From: Tribonema minus
Lineage: Eukaryota > Sar > Xanthophyceae > Tribonematales > Tribonemataceae
Reading direction: 5' to 3'
DNA length: 64,000 nucleotides
NCBI GenBank assembly: GCA_017506865.1
Contig: JAFCMP010000091.1
Coordinates: forward strand, 233,043 to 297,042
Part shown: piece after piece, positions 55,070 to 64,000 of the stretch
Numbering within the stretch: the first letter of the stretch is position 1
How the letters are laid out: every line of letters starts with the position of its first letter
Program-made: the position numbers and the translations under genes
Notes under the pieces: generated by a model
The model's database searches: none
Told to the model about the DNA's origin: nothing
Seen by the model: the letters and a program-made list of their open reading frames with translations, nothing else

Positions 55070-57510
55070 CTACCGCGCGCCGCCTGCGGCCGCAACGCGC
55101 ACGCCCTCCGGCGCCGGCCACACGCGCGAGAAGTGCAGGTACGCGTCGAGGCGCCCGTGCGCGTAGCCGACATAGTCGAACGCGATCTCGCTCACGCGCG
55201 CCTGCGCGAGCCCCCAGCACGCCCACAGCAGGTGCGACGCGAGCGCGTACTCGCGCGCCTCGTGCACGAGCGCGCGCACCGCCGCGTCGTCGCCGCCGCC
55301 GCCGCGCGCGCCCTCCGCCGCTCCCGCCGCCGCGCCGAGGTACGCAGCGCAGAACGCGCGCTGCTGCGCGTCGCTCGGGAAGCGCGCCCAGTCGAGGGCG
55401 TGCGGCGCCGCGCCGCGGTAGTCCGCGCACCACTCGCAGAAGTGGTTGCCGAGGTCGAAGCCGCGCGGCGCGTAGCACGAGTACTCGTAGTCGATGAGGT
55501 ACAGCGTGCCGCCGCCGCTGCCGCCGCTGGCATCCTCCTCGCCCCCCTCCGCGAACATCAAGTTCCCGTACTGCAGGTCGTTGTGCGCAAAGACGGTCGG
55601 GCTAGGCGTCGCAGCAAGGCGCCGCTCCAGCTCCTCCACGCACTCGCCGAGCCGCGCCATGCCATCGAAGGCGTCGGCAGCATGCGGCACGCCGCCGCCG
55701 CTGCCGCCGCGCGCGAGCGCGTGCCAGCGCCGCAGCGTGCGCCACAGCTGCGGCGCGGCGTCGAGGCCCGGCGGGCGCAGCGCGTGCAGCGCGGCGACCT
55801 TGCGCGCGATGGCAGCGCTCATGCGCGGCTCGCGCATCTGCACCGGCGTCAGCGTCTCCGCCTCCAAGAACTCCTGGTGTCGAGAAAAGCCGTGGTGCGC
55901 GCGCAGGGGGGTGTGTGGGGGGGGGGATTGGCATACTAGCAGCAGTAGTGCAGTGCGAGTGCAGTGCGCAATGAATGGAGGATTGACGTTGGGTGCAAAA
56001 GCATAGCCGGCGTCAGCGCCAGCGCCAGCGTCATGGACTCTGCAGCTCCGCATGTACTGATCTATGTGCAGGAACGGCGGCGATCATGAAGGTGTACGTA
56101 CAGCTCATGACTGTGCCGGTTCAGCAGTGGCATTCTGTGTCCTGGCCAGTTGCAGCGTTGCAATGGAGCCAGCGAGCTGTGTTCAGCGCGGCACACACGT
56201 GTCAATGACGTTCCACAGTCGTCATATGAGTGCGGAAGCGCTCAAACGCGAACTTGCTCTGCAGAGGCGGCCGCCAAAACTGCAGTACCGGCCGCTTCAC
56301 AACGGCCCGTGCTGTCCGCAGCGCGACAGTGGACGAATGGGGTGCGGCGAGGATGACTGCTTGCAGATACCGGTGCACTCGCTCGTCTGTGCAGGCGCCT
56401 GTCCTACAGAGTCGCCCTTGCCAGTGTGTTAGTGCGATATTGTCAAGCGCCTGACTGGTGTTAAGCGCCTGCTGGCGTCGCCACGAAAACGATGATAAAT
56501 CAGGCAAGTTACTCCCGATGCCGCATGTCAGCTTCACACAGTGTGACATTTGAATTGGTGTGGCTTCGCAGCTGATTGCTGCTTCGCTGGCTGTGATGCG
56601 TGGGTTGCTGCATGGGCTCCACATCATGTGACAGGCGCATTGGCCCTCTGTTCACAGTGTCATGGTGGAAACTTGCAGCTGCTGCCCTGACGTGGCTTGC
56701 TTTTGCGACTTGTGTAGTTGCACGACGCTGGCCAACACAGAGGCCCAAGCACCCTAAACACGAGCAGCTTATTGCGCGTGTCGCTGACTGTATCCACCAG
56801 AACAAGTAATGCGAACCGCAAGTATGGCTCTGATGCACAACAGTAGGGCACCCCAGCAAATCTCAGCAAGCCCTCAACGCAGGCAAGTATGGTCTTTTGA
56901 CAATACACAGTGCAGCATTCACAATGTCAAAGTCTATCCTGTAACGCCACCACGCTAGGCATAATGCATGATACTTGCAACCTTGCTGCAGCGTGATAAC
57001 AACTGCGGATGCCGCGCTTACCTCAACTCGTCCATTAGCGAATTCTCCCAGCAGCCGCGGACCCAGCCCCGCCTGCGCCAGATACCTAAATGCCGCCATC
57101 TCTGCCTTGCGGTCGAGAAAGGCGTCGCCGCCGCCTCCGCCTCCGTAGCACCGCAAGAGCACCTTTGAGTTGACGGCGCCACCCTTTTCGCACTTGAAGA
57201 CGACATTGGACATGCCCCCTGTGAGCGTGTGCATGTGGAACTTGCACAGGCTCACGGGGGACGCCGGGCATCCCGGGGAGGTGCCCTTGACACTGAATGT
57301 GGTGCTGTTGCCGCTGCTGCCTTTGCTTGATGGTGAGCAGGTGCTGCAGTCACGGAAGCATTGCCATCCATCCACGCAGGCAGCCAGTATCCGCAGAGCT
57401 GCTGTGCGCAGGGACTCCGGCAGCTCTCCATGCACATCCAGCTTGCCCAAGTCTAACCTAGTTCCACACACTGTTGCAGATGGGGCCACCGACTGGTCAC
57501 TCGGAGGCAT
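55070..57510 (-). CDS. choline/ethanolamine kinase, complete
   Basis: Phosphorylates choline or ethanolamine with ATP, the first step of the Kennedy pathway to phosphatidylcholine/ethanolamine, in the cytosol. Two exons, 57510-57022 and 55873-55070, join in phase 0 to 430 residues. The N-lobe has LTGGMSNVVFKC at about 96-107 and KVLLRCYG at 116-123. The catalytic loop is FAHNDLQYGNLMF (Asp262) and the second motif is LIDYEYSCYAPRGFDLGNHF (Asp291), both intact. The C-terminus has LLWACWGLAQ and AFDYVGYAHGRLDAYLHF. The start is the first ATG after an upstream open stretch. That stretch stays in frame to about 57,904, so an N-terminal extension is possible. Choline and ethanolamine substrates cannot be separated by these motifs. 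Confidence 0.93.
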
Positions 57511-57970
57511 CTTGCTCTTCAGGGTGTGTGCCTGATGACGCCAGAGGGCTGTCGCCGCCTGTACTCGTACACGGCGGGGTGGTCTAGTCACGACCCTTCT
57601 CATTGCTTGGCAGCATGTGTGTGTGTGTGTGTGTGTAGTCAATCTGGAACTTGAAGTAGTTCTTCCTTCTGAAAGCTGCTTAATTGGATTGGCATGCGAT
57701 TTCGGCAGTGTCAAGAGGCGCCACTCTGTGATTTTGTGGCATGCATGAATTGGCAGCTCTCGACTCTCCGCAACACACATATTCATCACCAGAGTGAATC
57801 GCACGCCAAACGAGTGCAAGTTCTTAAACGCTGCAACAGACACATTAACATAGCCATTGCAAGCTGAAGCCATTACAATGATGCCAGCCACCAACATCAG
57901 AATCACTGCAAATGACAAGGGCGACAGTAATTGCAATGAATGCAGAGATGGATATTGTGTGCATGCTCAC
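57511..57970 (-). other. region upstream of choline kinase, open in its frame
   Basis: The frame remains open to an acceptor-like TTTGCAG at about 57,905 and encodes VILMLVAGIIVMASACNGYV and a (CA)n-derived His/Thr run at about 57,617. It may be an N-terminal hydrophobic extension of the kinase, the end of the next gene, or 5' UTR. Confidence 0.3.
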
Positions 57971-58549
57971 CGCCTGTGCAAAGTTTCTCGGATCTGTGTA
58001 CTTGTTGTGCTCGCGCAGGGGCACCAAGCCCAGATGACGATCAGTATGGTACCAGGAATAGAGGACTTGATTGATTGTCACCGCAAGCAAGATGGCGCCG
58101 TACACGGTGCTCCACCGTGGTAAATGTCGCCCCAATACCTATGGTGCCTCCCCCCGAGAGCATAAATTACCACACGCTGGTCTGGCACGGCGACACGAAA
58201 CGATGAATGGAGAGGGTGCCCTGATGTGATGCTCAACCGCTCACCTATCAGGAGCTACTACAAGCTGCTACTGCCCGAGGTCGCACTGCGTCTGAGTCAC
58301 TACTGTACTAGCAAAACAAGTAAAATAATGCTGCTGCGGGCATGACGGGCAGCGAGCGTGCGCTGCTGCTCCACTTGCTGCGACTCTGCGACCCTGTAAA
58401 GCGACTGAATAATGTCTGCAAATGCTCCCCCACGTGGGCTTGTCTGACTACACCACACCACCAAGTGGTGCATCATCTGGCGCCTGGACATAGGCAGCAA
58501 CACCCCTGCTGACGTCGTAAGCTGCTCTACGGCCAATAACTGTCGCAGC
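57971..58549 (-). CDS. possible membrane-protein exons, unrecognised
   Basis: Exon 58138-57971 (acceptor CCATAG, donor GTGAGC, 56 codons, phase 0) encodes a hydrophobic helix and a polar tail: STVYGAILLAVTINQVLYSW, YHTDRHLGLVPLREHNKYTD. An upstream frame at about 58549-58300 reads LTTSAGVLLPMSRRQMMHHL and GGAFADIIQSLYRVAESQQ and could be the preceding exon. Splicing the first exon to the acceptor at about 57,905 gives an immediate TGA, so the protein might end there. Boundaries are uncertain and no family is recognised. Confidence 0.33.
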
Positions 58550-58996
58550 CGGCGGCCGCACACGGCACAGGTGAGCACTGCTGCTGCACCCTGCGCATCA
58601 GCGCCGGCGCCGACCGGGGCGCTGTCACCGCAGTTCCCACGCGACCTGCACAAGCTGCGGCCGTGAACATGGGACCAAGGGAGTCTAGACCGCCTTGATG
58701 GGGCGGCAGTAAAGACTGCATGTAAGTAGGGCAGGCAGGCCCTCCTAAGGCACAAACGCAGCCTCGTCCGCTGCGCCGCAAAGCGGGGAACGCCGTGCAG
58801 GCTGCATGCGAAATGCAGAGCCGCGCGCTCTCGAGGCGTGCTCTTCGCGCCAGCCATACCGTCTGACACAAGGCGACGCAAAGTGCCGCACTCTGTCGGT
58901 AGGCGCAGGGCTTGCGATCGCCTCTCCAGCTCACGCCGCGGCAGCGCCGGCGCCGCAGCGCAGCAGCAGCAGTAGCAGCAGCGGCGGCGCTGTGTG
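58550..58996. other. short gap between minus-strand genes
   Basis: No supported exon. It should hold the 3' UTR of the coiled-coil gene to the right and the promoter or first exon of the gene to the left. Confidence 0.35.
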
Positions 58997-61506
58997 CTAC
59001 AGCCTCCCGCCGCTGCTGGCGCCGCGGTTCGGCGCGCGCGCCGTCGGCGTCGCGCTGCGGGCGCGCCGCTGCACCGCCGACCGCGCCGCGCCCATGGGCC
59101 CGCCGGAAAAGCCCCCCTGCGCCGCGCCGCCGCCGCGCGCGGGCTCCCGCGTCAGCGCTCGCCCCACGCTCAGCCGCCACCGCCGGTGACGCTCCCCGCC
59201 CGGCGGCGCCGTCGCCGCCATCTGCAGGCTCGCCGCCGTCGGCGCCATGAATGGCGCGTCCGCCGCGGTCGCGGCCGCCGCAGCCGACGACGACGTCGAG
59301 TGCCGCCGCTGCCCCTTGCCGTTGCCGCCAACGGCACCAGGCGCTGCCGGCGGCGGCGGCGGCGGCGCTGGCATTGGCGCCGGGCGCGACGGCGGCGCCT
59401 GCGCTGCGCGTCGCGCGCCCGCTGAGAACGCCGTCTCCTCGGACGGCGCTGCGGCAGCGTCCGCGGCAGCGGCGACGTCTGCCGTCCGCGCGCGCCGCCG
59501 CCGCTGCTGCAGCCGCTGCTGCCCGACCTCCGCGGCCTGCGCGGCGAGCGCGTTCGCGAGGTGCGCGCGCTGCTCCGCCAGCAGCAGCGCCGCCACCGCG
59601 ACGCCGCCGCCGCCGTCGCCGGCGATGCCGCTGCCGCTGCCCCACCCCCCCAGGAACTGCTCGTCCATCTCGCGCCGCAGCGTGCGGCAGGACAGCGAGT
59701 CGCTCGCGTTGCCGCCGCGCAGCGCCGCATCGGGGCTGGATAGCGGTCCCTGGGACCGATCTCTCTGGCGCTGCCTCCCCGCGAGCAGTCCCTTGCCAGT
59801 GCTGCTGCCGCTGCCGCTGCCGCCGCCGCCGCCGCCGCTGCTGCTGCGCTCCACGTGCCTCTTGCGGTCCGCCTGCTGCCGCGGCGCCTGTGACGGGGGC
59901 GACGAGAGGGGGGCGCTCTGGCGCCGCGGCGTCACCGCCGCTGCCGCTACCGCTGCTGCTGTCGGCTGCTGCGGCGCTGCCGTCAGCGGCCGCATTGGTC
60001 GGCAGCCGTCGGCCCTGGCGCCCGCCACCACTGCCTCCAGCTGCAGCATGTGCTCGCGCTGCTGGTGCCGGATCATCTCGCTGCGCGCGTCGACGCGAAG
60101 GTGCGGGCCGCGCAAGGCGAGAGCGAGATTCAGTAAGCGCGTTTGGACTTGCGTGCTGCAGATGCTGTTCAGCGCGGCACTGTGCGCTGTGCGCTGCGCG
60201 TGGCACTGGCCCCAATGGCATTGGCACAAATTGCAACAGTGCTGTCTCCCGCCCCAGACTGCGACGCGATGCGCTGCAGAATGCTTCTAGATACCGCTGA
60301 CGAAGTCGGCATGGTGTGGCATTCGAGGTTGTGCTGGTGTGTTGCGCGCTGTGTACGCGTGAGCACGTCGCCTGGCATGACACCTGGTGATGCTTAACCA
60401 GCTTCTGAGCTGCCTGGCGCAGAAGCTCGCATTAGTGACCACGACCAAGGAGTCAGCGTGCCGCTGTTGTGCGTGCCTACTGCCAGTGGGCCCATGCTCA
60501 TGGATCGCCATTGCGAAAAATCGGTCAGGCACAATCACGCGCTGCGTGCTGCAACCAGGCGGCGCGCCCGCAGCAGAGCTGCTGCGGACACCTGCGCGTG
60601 GACGCAGCGCGCTCGGCAGCAGTGCTCACCCGCCACAACCACATTCTGCGTGCATGGGGTCGGCACAGCTGCGCTGCTCCAGGCGCAGCGAGTCCACGCT
60701 GTTTAACTGGACGCGTCCCTCTGGTCGTCTCTTGAAGTTCGTAACATCATCTCTTGAAGTTCTGCAAAGCTGCCGTCCGCCGCGCGGCACGCACCTGGAC
60801 ACCAGCGTCGCCTGCAGCTGCGCGTGCTCCTCGGACAGGCGGTCGTGCGTGCGCCGCAGCCGCCGCGCGTCCGCCGCCTCCGCGCGCAGCCGCGCCGCCT
60901 CCGCCGCCAGCGCGTCGCGCTCCGCCGCGATGGCGTCGCAGCGCGCGGTCATCACCTCCAGCGCTACCACGATGCGCGCAAAGCGCTCCGCGTCGATGGC
61001 TGCGCGCGCGGCGCAGCGAGAGCGGTGACGTGCAGGGCGTGGTTTGAAGCAGGTGGTGTAATCTCGGCGGGCTGGAGGATAGTTATGGCGTGTGTGCCCG
61101 AATGTGAGAGTGTCAGCGTGCGGTGAGCTTCCACAACTGCGCAGCCCACACGCTGCGAAGGGATGGTGAGCAGCATTCACAGCTTTGTCACTGCATGGCA
61201 CTTACAGCCTACAGTACAGTACAGATGTTCATTCAATATTGGCTGCAGCACGCGGCAGGGGGACAGTGACTCTGGCAATTGCCGCAGTGATGAATGATCG
61301 CCTCAGTACAACACCTTAGAGTTTGGGCTTTGTGTGGTTCACAATACTTGTTGCGCCTGTATATAAGCATAGGACAGGGCGTGCGCGTCAAGACGCAAGA
61401 GCACGCATTGCCGGAGTCTATACTCCTGACGTACCTCCATCGCCAGGCCCAGCATCGCAACGTAATGCTCCCCCGCTACGCCAACCTCGCTCTCGGGAAT
61501 CTGCAT
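58997..61506 (-). CDS. coiled-coil protein with long disordered C-terminus
   Basis: The large last exon (60080-58997) joins in phase to exon 60999-60795. Together they encode a helical coiled coil (FARIVVALEVMTARCDAIAA, RDALAAEAARLRAEAADARR, RLSEEHAQLQATLV, then EMIRHQQREHMLQLEAVV). About 330 residues of Ser/Gly/Pro/Arg-rich disordered sequence follow, ending ASSGGRL. A probable first exon, 61506-61435, reads MQIPESEVGVAGEHYVAM and ends at GTACGT, but its phase does not fit the next exon, so one exon or a different donor is missing. No family is recognised. A scaffold or cytoskeletal role is a guess. Confidence 0.6.
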
Positions 61507-62900
61507 GGCGTCGTGCAAGCAGAGTCAGTCAATTTTTGCGCCATGACTAAGGCAGTACAGCAAGAGGTCTTTTCTAAGAAGACCCCTGGAGGCTTACCGA
61601 TCAGATCCGCCCCGATATAGTTGGAGCTCCTAGAGGTGCGCATCCTGCTTCCAGCGCGCTCACCATCCGCAGACTGCAGGTCCTGTCTGGACCCCCGGTT
61701 CATGAAGCCCCAGCCAGCATGCATGTAAATCCCGGCGCGCTCTGGGCCGGCAGCCCGTTGCTCACGTTGCTCAGAGTCTGGTGCGCAGTACTAACAGCAA
61801 TGATACATTCTAGGACCTACGGACGAGGGCGGGAGGTTAGCTCCGCGCGGGAGCCTGGTAGAGTTAGAGTCGGTGACCTGCTTTTTTTCACCTCTCTAGC
61901 CGCCCCTTTTGGCCTCAGCGCCAGGAAGTGCGACTGACTGCTGTGCACGGGGTCTGCTGATGAGGCGCGCCAGCCTCCGCCTAGTGCCAACGCCACATGG
62001 CCTCGTCAAAGCGCTCTCTTAGGCCACTGTGATGAGATGGGGGGGGGATCATGTGGGATCCAGCATCCAGTGAGTGTCGTACACATGCCACTGCAGCTGG
62101 GACACACAGCGCCGGAGGCACTGCAGAGAGCCGGAGGAGGCAACCACAACTGTGTGGGTCAACGGCATGTAAGCAATGAAATAGATCTGCTTCCCTGTAA
62201 GTGAAGCCTGCTACTGCGGGCAATGGCTGCAATGGCTGCTCGAGCGCGTGGATATGGATCATTTTTCGCTGAAATCGCTGAAAACACTGTGAAGAGACCT
62301 GGAAATTCAACTGCGCTTTTTGATTTTTGACCGGGCACACCTTGGCGGCGAAGGCCAAGGCCAGGCTGGCGCATTGACAACTCGTCAGTTCTCAGCACAC
62401 CACAACGTGAACTTCAGCAAAAAGCGATGCTGACGGTGCAGCGGCAGGCAGGCGCTGTGATGAGTTCACGCGTCGCACAGGCCTGCACATATAAACTCTT
62501 CTTCAAGTTGATTTGACCGCCTGGTGATGAGTCAACTTGCAAGCGATGGCGATCCTGTCAGCTCGAGGGGCAGGCCAGGGTTTTAACTTGAAAGCCATTG
62601 CAGAGCTGAAGAGCTTAGAGTTTTGGGGCAGTGTACAATATTTTAGTTCATGTTTTAACGCGTACAATAGCTGCTGTAACGCAGAGGCCTGAGGCCAAGG
62701 GCCTCGAGGCAGGCAAGGCGGCGGCGGCGTTGTACACATACGTTACTTCGTCAGTTGAGAATTTTCAGCAAGACAGAAGAGTGGAAAAGCGCAAAGCGCA
62801 AAAGCAAAGCAAAACAAGAGACCAGACCTCTCAGAGGTCGAGCTTCAAGTTGAATTCCAAAAGTTTGACCCCCTCGCGTCCGGAGACTGATGATATGAGA
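61507..62900. other. upstream/intergenic region
   Basis: A further possible minus-strand start exon at about 61724-61662 reads MHAGWGFMNRGSRQDLQSAD and ends at GTGAGC. It could be the true first exon of the coiled-coil gene. Beyond that I see no supported gene; the plus frame at 62,631-62,915 is of uncertain meaning. Confidence 0.3.
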
Positions 62901-64000
62901 TTAGATTTTTGTTAAAAAAATAAAAAATGGATTTCTGCCTGACATCACTCGGTGTGGGCTTTGCTTCAACAGAGTCTCGGACATGCTTTTCCAACTGCAA
63001 GTCGGAGAGTCCCTGTAGCTTGCAAGATTAGCCTACTGAGTGCCGCATTGTCACACGGTGCTGGCAAGTTCAACGCAAGTTCAGATGGACCGAGTGCCAC
63101 AGAATTTCTATAGAAAGTTTCAGATGCATTCAAAGTTTCTCAGTACCAACTTCAGCAAGTGCACTCATGAGTAGACAAGTGCCACTGAGTCAACTGGTGC
63201 CCTGAAATAGCGTGTACGACGTGTCACTGACATCACCCATTGGCAGATTGGACTTCTTCATGATTGCATATATAGAAGTATATCGCACTGCATGATGCAA
63301 TGACCAAATTGAATGACATGATATATATCTAACTTACTTAACGTTCAACTGCATGCCATCCGATGAGGCATATGATATATATATGATACGGCAGCATCTA
63401 TTACTAAGCTAGTAATTCAATGATTACAGCGGCTTTTTTTATTATATTATATTATACTTAGTCTAGTAGTATTACTATAATAATTATATTATGGACTGCA
63501 GCCTGAGGCATCAGCCTGAGCACACTGTGGCACAATCAGTCAGGCTGGCAGCACCATGATGTCACTGTTGGCCTCCACCACTGCTGCAGTGCATGCCCGG
63601 CCATGAGTCACGGTCACCGTCACAGTGGCACTGACCCAAAAACTTTAAGGCTCTTGGCCCAGGGACTAAGTCTTTAGGTATCCGACGGACTCTCGGGCCC
63701 GGGGTCAACAATTGCCCAGCGACTCGGAGCTACTAGTATACACTGTCAGTAACTACACTATAGTATTACTGTACTTTAATTATTGTACTACTAGTAGCTG
63801 CAGGCACAAAACATAAACATAGAATCGGATGGCGACATCATGTACACTCAGAGACTCAAAGGCTCAGGCTGGCACTGGCAGCCTGAGTGGCAGCCTGCAG
63901 TGCAGATGTACGCCGTAAAACACGAATATTAAAGTGCACTACAGTTACTGTACTACTAGTAGTACATAGGGCATCGCCCTGGCGCGCTTACGCTCGGCAC
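62901..64000. other. AT-rich non-coding end of the window
   Basis: Base composition shifts sharply to AT. The stretch contains ATATAT and TTATATTATATTATA runs and TACTACTAGTAGTA palindromes, with a perfect 16-bp palindrome GTACTACTAGTAGTAC at 63,950-63,965. GGCAGCCTGAG-type direct repeats lie at about 63,500-63,900. No open frame is convincing. Confidence 0.6.

Noticed and set aside
54487-55497. 336-codon plus-strand frame near choline kinase
   Set aside because: It spans the GC-rich tandem repeat and the antisense of the kinase exon, and its Arg/Ala-rich composition is that of a shadow.
59247-60300. Two plus-strand frames of about 350 codons
   Set aside because: They are antisense to the low-complexity last exon of the minus-strand coiled-coil gene, which has a consistent splice junction.
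1-64000. tRNA or rRNA genes
   Set aside because: I found no cloverleaf with matching A and B boxes and no conserved rRNA segments by eye; a covariance-model search would be decisive.
1-64000. Bacterial or phage origin
   Set aside because: ATR, MAD2 and VTC1 with many phase-consistent introns exclude a prokaryotic source.

Overview
This is eukaryotic nuclear DNA, probably from a unicellular alga. Genes are split by GT-AG introns of about 60 to 1,900 bp, plus one GC-AG intron. The DNA is GC-rich, and coding exons carry Ala, Gly and Gln runs. Short TTAGGG/CCCTAA tracts recur throughout. A VTC1-type polyphosphate gene, present in algae and absent from land plants and animals, fits a green alga or haptophyte. 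I cannot choose between these from sequence alone. Exon edges were read by eye and checked by reading-frame phase across junctions.

Layout, left to right. 1-15,616 (minus): the N-terminal two-thirds of the checkpoint kinase ATR in 16 exons; the FAT and kinase part lies beyond the left edge. 15,868-23,316 (plus): an unrecognised multi-pass membrane protein of about 403 residues, head-to-head with ATR across 251 bp. 23.3-28.8 kb: sparse, with three small unrecognised reading frames. 28,874-37,111 (minus): nine short phase-consistent exons of an unrecognised helical protein. 38,310-39,182 (minus): exons of a Lys/Ala/Gln-rich, probably nuclear protein, head-to-head with the next gene. 39,460-45,694 (plus): complete MAD2, 8 exons, 213 residues. 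46,220-46,444: a hAT-type MITE with a perfect 8-bp target duplication. 47,599-51,399 (minus): complete VTC1, 6 exons, 118 residues. 51.4-55.1 kb: mostly repeats. 55,070-57,510 (minus): choline/ethanolamine kinase, 2 exons, 430 residues. 57,971-58,549 (minus): possible membrane-protein exons. 58,997-61,506 (minus): coiled-coil protein. 62.9-64.0 kb: AT-rich, no gene seen.

The genes form no common pathway. ATR and MAD2 are both checkpoint genes (DNA damage and spindle), and this is probably coincidence. What unites the window is intron structure. Exon ends, complete with splice site, are repeated as decaying tandem copies into the adjoining intron ('splice-junction echoes'), often interleaved with TTAGGG tracts. 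At least a dozen exons in four genes show it, some on both sides. I judge this the most unusual feature here.
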